The notes beneath the pieces are model-generated. The model was not told the origin of the DNA. It did not search any database and saw nothing but the letters and a program-made list of their open reading frames with translations. A DNA stretch of 64,000 nt, taken from positions 858,253-922,252 of the forward strand of contig NW_019091462.1 of the NCBI RefSeq assembly GCF_001949145.1, in the 5' to 3' direction. This document shows, in pieces, positions 38,945-51,000 of the stretch (positions within the stretch are counted from its first letter, which is position 1; each line of letters opens with the position of its first letter). The stretch comes from Acanthaster planci. Lineage: Eukaryota > Echinodermata > Asteroidea > Valvatida > Acanthasteridae. The translations under genes were made by a program, and so were the position numbers.

Positions 38945-39205
38945 TATAACTCCACTGTTCAAATATGGGTTCGGACGTTGGCAGGTCCTCAGGAGTATGC
39001 CTTGGTGTTTTTGAATGAAGCCACACAGCTCTGCAAAGTCACTGTCTCACTACGCCAACTTGGTTTTACCTATCTCCCAGGGTTCGAGTTTGAAGATGCA
39101 TTTGATAATGGTCGGTTTGTTGGTGTCTTCAATACAGACCTGATGTACAATTACACAATACCTGCCATAGGGGCATTGATGTACCATTTATATTTTAGTA
39201 GCTGA
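38945..39205 (+). CDS. AGAL-2 alternative terminal exon 7d
   Basis: The fourth copy follows the acceptor TTATCCCACAG at 38944 and starts in phase 0. It encodes 86 residues and ends in TGA: YNSTVQIWVRTLAGPQEYAL, then QLGFTYLPGFEFEDAFDNG, then YNYTIPAIGALMYHLYFSS. It is the most divergent copy; the usual LRDIL/LREIL helix is FEDAF here. An AATAAA lies at about 39,935, so its 3' UTR could be long. Confidence 0.8.
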   Translation, partial: YNSTVQIWVRTLAGPQEYALVFLNEATQLCKVTVSLRQLGFTYLPGFEFEDAFDNGRFVGVFNTDLMYNYTIPAIGALMYHLYFSS

Positions 39206-40485
39206 AGTCTGGGCAATGCTGGACAATTTTAAAATGGCAACATGGCCATATGTCATAAGAGGTTAACAGTAATTGCAAACTATGTGACTGGAAAGGTACA
39301 CATTTCTTAGATATATGTATGAACAAAATATTACAAGATTACAAGAAATTATGCAGTCACATTTTCAGGATATCTTTATAGAATTCAGATATTTTTTCAA
39401 TGATATAAATTTGTATACAAAGCATTGGCCCTTAATCTAATTAACAAGAGAAAGTCAACTAAGAGTGAGTTATGTAAATTATTATGGCTGATTTCTGTGG
39501 CTAATTTTGAATTATAACAAAAATGACGTCCATTTAACAACTAATTCAAACCATCTTGACAATGCATTCTATGACGAGATTGAATGATTAAATCAGTAAA
39601 ATGGATGACAAAAAAAGAATCTGGTTTTTTTTTCGTTCACAGAGTGAGATGAAACTGACGATAAATAGGACAAATAAGTGTGGTTTTTTTCGTGATTTAC
39701 AATGCTCTAAAAGTGAAATCTAATTATTTCGGAATTGTTATCAACAGTTAGGGCGGGTGACCCTCTTTGACGAAATTAAACTTTCATTTAAGCAATTTTA
39801 AATGAGAGAAGTGCAAAATTGACCAGGAAAAGCTATACTTAAAAATTTCATAACAGCATAAACCTTTTCAATTAAATGTACGACTCTCCGGTGAACAATA
39901 TATTTTAACCAACACCTAATATTTTTGTGGTTAATAAATGTAAACTATATTTTGGAGCAGTGCATTTCTATTGAGTTACTGTAATTGTGATTGTGCAAAA
40001 GAGCACATTACATTTTATTGAATTGCATCTGTATGTCATTGATGCCAAATAGTGACAGCAAAAAAATTCTAAAGATGATTAAAAAAAAATTCCAAATATT
40101 TTGAAAATGACTACATTCTTCTTAATAGATAACTTTAACAAACGAAGCTGCCAGAGATCATTGTCGGGGCAAAAAAATGATTTCCAAAAACATCTATTGA
40201 ATGGCATTTACTCTTTATTCTTATCATACAAAAGGCATATACATGTACTGTAATGGCAATGAATGTGTCACTACATCATTTTACATGGTGCCATTATGAA
40301 TTTGCAAATGGCAAATTTAATGAATGTACCTGACACATACATGCCCTTCCCCTTTCTTTCAGCAGAAAGGGACTCCAGAATGCTTGGGACTCCAGAATGC
40401 TCGCTGAAGAGAATTCAATTGTTCTTCTTACGGGGAGGGAGGTATTGTATGACCAAAATGTCAGAATAGTAATGGTTCCTCCAAT
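39206..40485. other. Convergent gap between AGAL-2 exon 7d and AGAL-3
   Basis: This AT-rich 1.3-kb stretch holds no gene I can support. It probably contains both 3' UTRs. A plus-strand TTTATT at 40,214-40,219 reads AATAAA on the minus strand, about 270 bases past the AGAL-3 stop. A near-exact 17-bp tandem duplication (GGGACTCCAGAATGCT unit) lies at about 40,369-40,401. Confidence 0.5.
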
Positions 40486-43400
40486 TTACGGAGTTAATCT
40501 TATTATCTCAGCAAAACTAGGATCAACATTTAAGGTAAAAAAATCGAATGGTTTGAACCTTCCCAATGGTGTATTGTCCCATAATTCCATTAAGTCATAT
40601 CCCTCACTCCTGTGCAGTCCTAATGTGTCCAGGGTGGTGTTGAACCGGACTGGTTGACGGTCATTACGGCTGAGAATCACCATGGCATATGACTGGTCAA
40701 CAAGAGGCCGGAGCCAGACCTCAAGGCCAATTGCCAACTGCAAGTGAAAATTAAGTAACAGCATGGGCAAGTTTGAGAAATGACTACTGTTACCTGTTAA
40801 CTGTAATTTAATGAATGTCATTCAACCAACCTCACTTAAACAACGACTGATTGGACTCTCTAGTCAACCATTTGGAACCAAGCCCTATGGCACAGTTGCA
40901 AAGCTAGCTACCAATGGGAACTACAAAATTAAAACCTGACAAAAGTTAACTTGAAATTAATGATACGAGATGGCACAGGCAAAGAATGGAACTAGAGATG
41001 CAACTGATGGCAATCTCTGGGAGAGGATGACATTTCACCAAATAGTTTGACAGTCATTGTCCAAGTGATGCTTCGTTTGGTATAAGCAGTGATAGGAAGC
41101 AATGCACTGGTGGTCAAAGTTAAGTTTGTGCTTGAACTTTCCCTGTGGAACTCATAAGTCCAGGTATGAACTGAAAGAAGTGTTTTCTAATATCCTTAAT
41201 CAGTGTTAATGAACACATTAATTCGCACTGTCTGGCAGGCACTGTCATTTATGTTTAAAACATAGTCTCTATAATTTTCTCTAGGAGAATTTTTAACCAC
41301 AGAATAGTCAAAACACAAACAAAAGTGCTTTCATACCATGTACAATTTGAAAAGGCTTATTTGTTTTGAGATCATTTTCAAATTAAATGAATAGCTTTAG
41401 TTCTGCAAAGTGTTGGGAAATCACTTTGGACATCTTGAATCCAGCTCAAACCTTACCTTTAAGACACGCTTTCCCATGATACCTAGGGGATCCTGGTTGA
41501 CCTTAATGACCTGCTTGTTTTGTAGGATGTCACGGTAACGTGGGTCGAGGGTTCGGAGATCATTAGACATGAGCAGTGGTGCAGCCATTACAGCCCACAT
41601 AGCAAATTGTGCCTTGGCTTGGTAAACACTCAATGCATAGTCCCCGAGAATTAACTAGAAAGAAACAAAAAGTCGCAAGAAATTCTACAAGTTCATTTTG
41701 TGAAGTATTAAATTCTTGCACTCAAATTATGACATTTTCAACTACTTATCCCAACTCAGTGGTTTGGCAGACGTACCTCTGGAATCCAGCTTGGAAATGA
41801 AAGAGGAGAGAAATACAAACCAAGAGCAATGAAAGATGGGAAACCCTCACAATCAAAATTTCAAGCAAACTACGAAGAACGGATCAAACCAGGGTTGCAA
41901 GGATGAAAACAACAAGGCAGAATGAATTGTCTCATTGGATAGTTACGAGAGGGAAGTCTCTAACATCAATGAAACTTTGCTTCATCACAAATCGCATCTA
42001 TACCTACCATATCTGGGTCATTGAAGCTACCAGGCTTGGAGACACTGGATAGTATGTCTTGATTTTCAGCATAGTAATCTATGATTTGAAGAACATAGTT
42101 CCAGGAGTCTTGTATATCAACGTAGTTCCTCCAAATGTTGCAGTATTCAGCAACCAGGGTATAATTAATCTAGGAGTACAGGTAGAAATGAAGTGAAACG
42201 AATTTTCAAATGTGACCTGTCACCACAAATTGAGCTGAAAGTCAGATTTTTCAAAAATTGAAATATTGATTTTTTGGAATTCAGCACAAAAAGAGCTTTC
42301 CAACAGTCTACACATGGAACACAAGGGTAAAAGTATATATGTAAGTTGACAATGTGACATTATTGTGGCAGCTTTGCTTTCCGACATTGTTTTAGCATTT
42401 TGACCTGGCACAAAAAAAGCTATCATCAAATTGCTGTGAAAACAACTTTTTTTTTTAATGTTTAATTGTTTATAGTTTGTGATGTTTTAAACTTTGTAAA
42501 TCATGTTCAATTCAGCTGACGCTGCGAGGCATGATTATTAATAAACCAATTTGAATGAATGAATGAATGAATGAATGAATATGATCCTATTAAATATTTG
42601 GAAGTACATGGCAGATGGGTTGCTCTTTCCAAATATTAAAAAAAATTAAATTGACCTCCACTTCAATATGACTTTGAACCCTCAAAATCAGAAAGATTGG
42701 GATGCGACTTTACTCTCATTTTGTCCAGATTGGTCACAAATGGCAACTAATATCGTCTTCAAATCAGAAACAAAATTTGAAGTGCTGGCACACTGCTTGT
42801 TTTAAAAAAAGGGAGGAGCCAGACAACACCTCCCCTTGTTTAATACCTAAAGATCCACCCACTATGCAAAATTGAGAACAGCAACAATGTTATGTATGGC
42901 CACACTACTACCTTAATCCCTGCTGCACGTTCATAGTCAGGCCAACTGCAGGAGAAAAGTATGGGTCTCCCTGTTGCATTGAGGTAGGTAGACATTTGTG
43001 GATAACCTACACAGGGAATAGAAATACACAACAAATGGCAAAGTAATGACTTACATGTACATACATGAGACAGAGGAATCTAAAGATGGTGAACTTCTCT
43101 CCAGCAACCTGACCCAAGCAAGAAAATCTGGCATTGTCATTTGATTATTAGGATTTTATGAGGATTAAGTGTGCAAGACAATAAGATTAAATGACAATCA
43201 TCATACTAAATAGTTTCAACAATGAAAACATCTAACCACCTTAAGTTTTTCAGTAAAATGGGATACAAAATTTTCAGTGTTTGGCCTGGAGTAATGGTTA
43301 TTTATTTTGTCAAAACATAACCACACGGATATAAAATGAAAATCTCAAAAGGGACATATGTACTCGCCTTTCTTCATGGTAGTGATATTAGAGTTACATC

Positions 43401-45514
43401 CGTCCATTTTCAGCATGTCAACACCCCATTCTGCAAATGTCTCGGCGTCGGTTTCCAGATGGCCTAAGCTCCCTGGGTAACCTGCACAGGTCTTGGTACC
43501 GTAGTCTTCATAAATTCCAAGTTTCAATCCTTTGCTATGCATCTACAAGACAGTTATTAAAAATGATGCAAAATTAACTGATTCACTGGTTCCCTGTACA
43601 TGTATCCCCAGTGCGTCGAAGCACTGAGACTTTACTTGCTGGATCACTGTTCATAATTGGTGATGACTGCATATGTGAACCAGTGCTCTCATCTTTAGAC
43701 TGGTTACCATCTTTTTTTAGGAGTCTTCAGTGTAATGGAAGAACTGGTATTCAGTCCTCTTCACTGTAACTGTTGATTTTTTTAAAGCCTTATCTGTAGT
43801 TTATAGTCTTCAATCTTTAATCTTTTAGTCCATCATATCATCGATTCAAAAATACTTGCTAGTTTTGTAAAGTTGTCATCAGAACTGACTATTTGGGACT
43901 AATGATGAAATTAATCCTGTAGATACCACAAATTCAACAACCATCCAGCTTTCAACTCCCTGTGTGGTGTCAACTGCCTCAGGTATCAAAGGGAAGAAAA
44001 ACCCCGAGACATCTTTCTTTTATCCACCACTGATACTGTACTCACATAATCAGCCAGTGCTTTGATGCCGCTCGGAAACCGGTCTGGATCGGCCTGCAAT
44101 CGTCCCTGACCGTCACGTTCTTTAGCTGGCCAACAATCGTCAACATTAACATATTGGTATCCAACATCTTTGTAGCCATCATCTACCAAGTGATTAGCCA
44201 TCGTCATCATCAGTTTTTCACTGTAAAAAGGAAGAATTAGGCCTTCAATTTAAAGAAGAATACTTTGTCACTTCACTGACCAAGGAATGCTAAAATGTCA
44301 TTTGCTTAGTTTAAAATTGTTAGCTAGGACATAAAGTGAAATCCACACTGTCAAAAGAATCACTGACTTGAACAAAAAAGGAAGCAAGATTGTAAAATAC
44401 AGAAAAGTAGTCGAACACTGCTTAACCACTTGCCGCTGGGGTTTCTGGTCCTGGACATGTATGCTTTACACGTGTGGCCGGGGTCTCCGAACTCGGACAA
44501 AGGGAACAGGGCCTTATAGCAAAAGACCGTACTTGTAACAAAGGACCAGGCTGCTGGGCATTACCAATAGTTTTTCACTCTCAAAAGTGGTGATAATCCA
44601 GCCTTGTTTTGAAACAGTATACCATGGTTTTGCTGATTTAGTGTGAGCAGATTACCAGCGGGGACAAAAGCATTCCACCACCGCATTGATGAGCCACGCA
44701 GTACCGCTGCAAGCTAATCTGACCCCTATCAAAAAGAGGTCAGCAAAAGAAAGTTACATAACACTGCACAATCTGGGCTCTTTTTACAAGGCTGCAGGCC
44801 TGGCTGAAATACTCGGGCATCAATAAATGTTGTCTGTCAGATTAGAGTGGCCACGAGACAGTCATACGTGTGGGTGTAAACATCCATTAATTGAAATGAT
44901 GAATTTTCGAAGAATTTTGAAAACTGACAATCTTGAAAATGTTCCGTTTGTGTGCACCGGCAATAAGTGGTTAAATATTGGAGTGACCTGAAATATACAA
45001 ATATAAAAATTTAAAGAGCTTGGTGATGATGTTTCAATCCTGGCAAAAAGAATGCCCTCAAGCTGTCAGAAAGCTGAATTGATCATTTTGATTGGAAATG
45101 ATCAAGCTATCTTCATACCTGATAACTCAACAGATTCCCTGTTATTTTGACATCTGCATTACTATTAATACATTTGTATTACATTGGTAATACATTTGTA
45201 TAACTCCTCAGGGCCAGGGCAGCTCAGTCAGTGCACACATATAAATTCAGTATAATTTGTGAATCTGTTATCATCAACGAGTCAGTTTGGTATTTCCAAA
45301 ACTCAAGATCTATAAGCAATTATGACAGTACAATGTCACATCTGATCAGAGTTATATTCACCTACCTAATACAATTATCAGGATCTGCAGCACAGTTGGT
45401 ATTGCAGCGGAATCGTTCCCATGTCATCCAGCCCATAGGGGGCGTCCTTCCAAGTCCATTGTCCAATGCATGAACACTTAGCACACAAATCCCCAGCAAG
45501 ACTGGTAGAAACAT
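40486..45514 (-). CDS. AGAL-3: alpha-galactosidase/NAGA-like glycosidase (GH27) with a GC-AG intron
   Basis: Exons: 45514-45366, 44220-44046, 43542-43368, 43006-42912, 42169-42008, 41654-41457, 40737-40486; 401 residues. A signal peptide, [16 protein letters not shown], precedes [13 protein letters not shown]. Nucleophile: DMLKMDGCN; acid/base: WRNYVDI; sugar contacts: VDDCW and FNDPDM. The specificity pair is CSWPD, as in AGAL-2. Exon 3 ends AAAG followed by GCGAGT, a non-canonical GC donor at the exact place where the paralogues use GT. The loop before the second aspartate pair is KPGSF instead of GPGHF, and the last exon lacks the NYT-PA-G motif of its relatives ([16 protein letters not shown] instead), so this copy is evolving away. 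Exon 1 is open further upstream, but this ATG begins the signal peptide and follows an acceptor (TTGGCAG) by 11 bases. Confidence 0.9.
42450..42581 (+). mobile_element. LINE-like 3' tail with GAAT microsatellite
   Basis: The stretch ends GATTATTAATAAACCAATTT followed by about seven tandem TGAA units (42552-42580). This is the usual form of CR1/L2 element 3' ends in marine invertebrates. No coding part remains. It is intronic in AGAL-3, between exons 4 and 5. Confidence 0.45.
44422..44974. mobile_element. piggyBac-like MITE, copy 2
   Basis: It starts TTAACCACTTGCCG and ends CGGCAATAAGTGGTTAA. It lies in the intron between AGAL-3 exons 1 and 2, with the same family and orientation as 10798-11401. 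No transposase frame is present. Confidence 0.75.
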
Positions 45515-46618
45515 ATTTATGACTTCTGCCAACAAGAGCGCACACAATCTACAATGTTCAGATTTTGGCCAAAAACTACAAACTAAAGTGACAAAAATTA
45601 AATGTAGATGGAATTTCAAGGTGGGATGGGTGGTCAGAAGAAAGAAACATTTTGTAATGTCACTATTTTGTGTACCACGTGCCCTGTCCATTCATCGTAC
45701 CTACATCAACTCAAGCCAAAAGCAACTTGTACTCTCCCATACTGTTATTATACCAATGGATATTACAAAACTATACTCAACAAAATATTTTGCAACATAC
45801 TATTTGATTTACTCATTAATTACTATTTACTTGATTCACAAAAAAATCAATGTTCACACCAGAAATGTATTAATTCGTAATACTAACCCTCTAGTTCTAG
45901 GGGTACTGTGTTGGTGTGGCCAGGTTTTGCAGACATTTACAATTTCGATTACTCTCTCATTCCCAAGTTTTGCAAAAATCATAACCACAGGTATTAGGCC
46001 TATATATTAAAAGAGTGCTGGAATGCTACTAGTAAACAGGTCAAAAGCCAACAACATGCTGTCAACTAGCCTTAATGCCATAAGCCAAACATCAATCCAC
46101 GCCAACAATGTTAGAAACTGAAAGAAGAGGGGCAAACCATATACCCTAATTCATAAGGTTCGCTACTATCATGGAGGAAGGAAAACAGATAAAGGTACAA
46201 GAGAATTTGGATCATTTTTGGACCCTCCTATCTGAATTTCCTCTCATGAACACAACTTCCCCTATTTAGCAATGACAACTTATGTAAGTTGAGCATGATT
46301 ACCCCGGGTTGGACACTAGCCTTTATTACACTTACGACTCCACAAGTACAGTCGAGTCAGGGAGTCCGCATGGGCTAATTACTCATGATATCAGCAAATA
46401 CACTTGATAAACATAAGTTTCCTTTCTTTGATCATGGTGATATTTGAAAAACCCTTCAAAACAATCGTACCGTACGCCGCGCTGGCGTTGAATGAGTGTA
46501 TTTTCATACTCTATTTCAACCATGATTTGTGACCATGTTCAGTTTGACACTCATAACAAAAGTACAAACTGTTCAGAATAAATTCAATATTTTGGCTTAC
46601 GAGAGCTATATTGTATAC

Positions 46619-46720
46619 CTTGTTGCCGTAGCAAGGAGGTATGCCCGTAGTTAGCTGTGTTTTTTGTCCTCCAGGTCTTGAAACTCTTCACGTACTAAGA
46701 TTTCGCGTGCAACGGACGCG
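46619..46720 (-). other. Predicted 5' UTR exon of AGAL-3
   Basis: On the minus strand GCAACAAG is followed by the donor GTATAC just below 46,619. The acceptor TTGGCAG ends at 45,526, giving an intron of about 1.1 kb. The layout matches AGAL-1 and AGAL-2. The 5' limit is a guess, placed downstream of the E-box pair at 46,729-46,746. Confidence 0.45.
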
Positions 46721-46726
46721 TTCATC

Positions 46727-46747
46727 GTCATGTGACTGATCATGTGA
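46727..46747. promoter_or_regulatory. E-box pair upstream of AGAL-3, matching the AGAL-1/2 promoter
   Basis: CATGTG occurs at 46729-46734 and again at 46741-46746. The sequence TCGTCATGTGACTGATCA differs by one base from TCGTCATGTGATTGATCA at 31609-31626. E-box spacing is 12 bp in both. A MiT/TFE-type control site is inferred. A further CACGTG at 45676-45681 lies in the predicted first intron. Confidence 0.55.
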
Positions 46748-48058
46748 AATTGGGCTTGTACAAAATAAAGTTTCGTTTCGTGTACAATGTGAATTTATTT
46801 ACTTTGCACGCTCTGATCAAATGTGGTCACAGGCCAAAATGCAAAGGGAGTTACGTCACACAAAGTAGCTCTCAAGTTTTACATTATGGTTTATTTGAAG
46901 TACTCAGCTCTAGCTATTCAAAATACTACAGAAGTCAAATTTCATTCTCACCATTTCCGTGGAATTTTTCAGATCAATCTCTTCAGTTCAGATTCTTAAA
47001 GCAAAGGCCTTTCTATAAAATAAATGTTCCCAAATATTGTGCTACAGTCCCGGCCCAAACACTGCTGAATATACAAAGAAATAAAACAGTGAAAGCAGTT
47101 GATCAAATTATTTAAGGCTGAATCCTGTACGTAAGATGAGTGATTATCTATTTTCAATTTAAGGAATTAACTCAAGAAATTTATGTTAAAGAGATTTTGC
47201 TTGCAACAAAGATGGTGTGTGAAACCTCTATCAAAAATTTGTCATTGTAAATGTACATATGTTCTCCCTTAATACTGAGTAATATCAGTAAGGTTTATAA
47301 TAATGATCAAACAGTTATTTACACCATTTCTAAAAGACAACGTGGCGTACAAATTATTTGACAATAAGTTAACAAAAAACTACCTTATCAGCTCACACAC
47401 AATATAATTATATTTCTACTCAGGCACAGAGTGGTTGCTTTGCACAGACACCCCACAGCACACCATACCTTGCACATAGAATACTTAGTACTTTGGACAG
47501 ATACCTAACATATTTATACTTCATTCGATTATAAAATATTGCACAAAATGGCGTAACTAAAGGAAACACAATAAGCAAAGTACAAGTTTACAATTTCAAA
47601 GGAAAAAAATTACGTAAGTACTTTTCTCTCATGAAAATATCCCATTTTCAAGATGGAAATTGTAGCACAGGTTTTATAAATTGTGTCATCCACCAAAAGT
47701 ATCTCTCAAAGACTATCACAAACCAAAATACTTCAAAAGGGTTTTCATTCGAGCACAGCAAAAACAGTTGGAAATACATTCACTGTACATATTTGTTCAT
47801 ACAAGTACCCTGACAAATTTTTCAGTTCAAAAAGCTCCAATTACACAAACTTCTGATGAAATGATTTTTTAATACATGTATTAAAAGCTAAAATTCTGTC
47901 CTCTGCAGCAATATATACATATATAGTACTATAAAGAAGATAGAAAAGATTTACAAGAGTCTGTTCTTCAAAAACAGTAAGGTACAAAAAATTAAAAACT
48001 ATAATTTTATTACAGAGAGAATACATTTCTACAATTACATTACTTAGGAAGAACTGTA

Positions 48059-51000
48059 TTAGAAAAATATGTTACCCTGGGCATTAATTTTAGTGGGTGG
48101 ATAAGCTAAGTCTGACGCATGACTCCCCGGTGAATACTGAATACTGGAATATAAATTTGTATTGTTCTGGTAACCATCTAAACCATAGAGCTGTGTCGGG
48201 TTTGGGGGCTGGTACACATCACTGGGGGATACTTCTGGTGGGTAGGCGGGGTCAAGCTGTGGGGGTGTGTCAGGTGATTCCTCTGAATTGCGCTTTTTAA
48301 GTTTCTTCTTTTTCCTCTTCTTGGTTTCACTTGGAAATTTCTCTGACTGCCCAATGTAGGTGGTCCCATCTTCAGCATAGCTCAATCTGTTGAAACATGA
48401 GACTAAGAAGAATTACTAACATCTTCTGTATGAAAAACAAATAATAAACAATCCATGACAACCTTTTTGAGAATAATTGGACGAGAGAAAACTGGAAAAA
48501 ACAATTTAAAAGGAGCCAAACACCAATCACAGCAATGCAAACAAACTATGAGAAACTTGATGATGATCAAACATGTACAAATAATCTTGGATAAATACTG
48601 TATGTGCACGTTTTGCACACACTCACAGCAAAACCAAATGTAAAACTAAGAACCTACTGAGAAAGCAATATATGAAAACATACATTTAAGTATGACTGAC
48701 ACCAACTCCGCAGCAAGTACATGTATTTGCCCTTCTGAATGACACTTACGCAGGAATAGATTTTAAATTCGCCGAAGCATAAAACATGTTTAGTGAGCAC
48801 TATTTTAAGGTTAACAGCAAATGCGGTGTTTCTTAAAAGATGGAAATTCTCATATGCCAGGAATCATTTTGCAGCTATCACGAAAATACACTTCTGGCCA
48901 CATTTAGCTACAAAGCATGCAAGTAAAAAGACACTTGAACACAACATTTTGGCCTGAAGTAAACATTGCATACTTTGGTGCAACAGCATCCACAGCTTCT
49001 TGGGTGCATTCCTTCGCACCATCATCCAAGTTTCCAAGTCCCTCTTCATCTTCTGGGTTTGCCTTTCTCTCTTTGGTGGTGGCTAAGAGTGTGTCGTCAG
49101 TTACGAGTGACTTAAGGGCAGGGTTGCTGTCGTCATTTTTCACAGCACAATCGATATAATTAAAGGCTTTCAAATCCGGTGCCAAGACCACACAGGTACC
49201 CTCCTTACTTTTAATAGGGCCTTGGTTCTCTGCCTTGTCCAGGATCTGGGCAATTTGGTAGCGTTGCTGTGAGGGAGGGAGGAGGGATAATGGGGGGGGA
49301 TAAAAAGTGGAGGTCGACAAAGTGAAGAGGTATTATGGTAAAGGAATGAGGAAGACACAGGATTAGGAAGATGGACAGATGCAAGAAGGTACAAGATGAG
49401 GAAATGTTGAATGGGGAAAAAAGAAACAAGAAAAACAAACATTAATTAACTGTTCATTTCTGGTATTTTCCACATATTTGATCGTTAAACAAGAGAAACC
49501 CCCGACATCACCACTTTTATGAGTCATACTGTTGGCATGTATTCGTTTTCTTCAACTTAAGGCACAAAAGGCATGTGTTTGTGGAATGCTGTGTCATGCT
49601 TTGTAAAACTGAACGGTGTACAAGAAAGTCTTCTACTTACTCTTCTCTTTGCTAGGCTGATGTCAGAAGGAGTGTCTGGGATGATGTAAGCAATGAAGAA
49701 CTTGACTGACAACACAATATGCTAAAATACAACATGGTATAAAACATGACAATTTAGTCAAAGGTTGCAGTTTGAGGGATATGAGCAGAATTTGCTCTAT
49801 TAAGAGCCAGCTATAGGAAGAAACAAATTTCCAAAACAGCACAAATCCCTGAAGATGGCCATGGTCACAACTCTCCTTAAAAAAATTAGGCTCTGAAGTT
49901 GGTTATACCTTTTCAGCACAAGTTCAACATACTCATTTTTCATTCTGGTTGCCTGCAGTTTCAGGCAAATCCAAGGGAAAGGATCTGAGAACTAACCTCA
50001 AAGGCAATGACAACCCAGAGTCTCTCAGCTAAGGTGAAATTCTGAGACCACTTAGCAGTGAAGGCAATCAGGAAACCATTGGTCACCACACCAGCAAAGT
50101 TGAGGAAATCCAGAATGCTGTACCACATGCCTAACCAGAGGAAAAATATCGTGTTCTTCCTCCATTACCAAATCCCTGAAACATGGTTTGTATTTGAATA
50201 AACAAGGGAATAGAGCTAATGTAATCACAACAAAAGATGTCAGAATCTATCTCCAATTTCACATCTGTAAAACAACCTACACTGTATGACAAAGCCCAAA
50301 ATGTGACTTCCATATTAAGTAAGTCTTCACTGTGTTCAGGGGAGATACAGATCTTGACATCTTACTGAAAAACTACATGATAAACTTACCTATACCACCA
50401 GATATGAAGGCAATAGGACGTCTGTTCATCCACAACATACGTGTTGCATCCACTCTGATATCCACTAAGAGCACTAGGATAGCTATGAATGGAGCCAAGG
50501 GTAAGGCACAGGAAAACAGCTGGACAGAAAATATGGAGAAAGCGAAATGATGAATGGAGGCAGAAATTGACAAAATGTGGGGTCATCAAACTGCTTTGCT
50601 AATTTGGGAAAAGGAATGGGAAATCACTCAACAAAAAGCTGATTGTCTCTGGAGGATCTGTTTCATAATGCAGCATTGTAAAAGTAAATTTGGTAAAGTG
50701 TCTCGTTTTGGGACAGAACATACCATGAGGAAGCCATACTGGATGGTCTTCTCAGTGAACTCTCCCAGTGTGAAGTTTCCCAGAGGTGGCTTGGCTCCTT
50801 CCTTCCTCATGAAATCAGCTTTCTCCATTTTACTGGCCTCCACATCTGCCACTTTATTCTTCCCTCTGCAACAGCAGCATTTCTTCAAGACTTTCTTGAG
50901 CCAACTGTGGAGGAAAGATATACAGAACTAACCAATGAAGGCATTCAGAGGGTACATCTGTAATGAGGAGGCTTGTGCACTCATTTCAACCTAAGTGGAA

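Larger units (their letters stand above)
45515..48058. other. Region between AGAL-3 start and anoctamin stop
   Basis: This holds the predicted AGAL-3 first intron, 5' UTR exon and promoter up to about 46,750. Above that it holds an AT-rich stretch with no supportable gene and then the anoctamin 3' UTR. The plus-strand TTTATT at 48,006-48,011 reads AATAAA in the anoctamin direction, about 48 bases past its stop. Confidence 0.5.

Noticed and set aside
45519-46010. Plus-strand open frame of 163 codons
   Set aside because: It is antisense to the AGAL-3 first intron and has no domain or splice support.
46732-47115. Plus-strand open frame of 127 codons
   Set aside because: It has no ATG at its start, is AT-rich with low-complexity composition, and overlaps the AGAL-3 promoter region.
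50554-50931. Plus-strand open frame of 125 codons
   Set aside because: It is the antisense of anoctamin exon 15 and its flanking introns.
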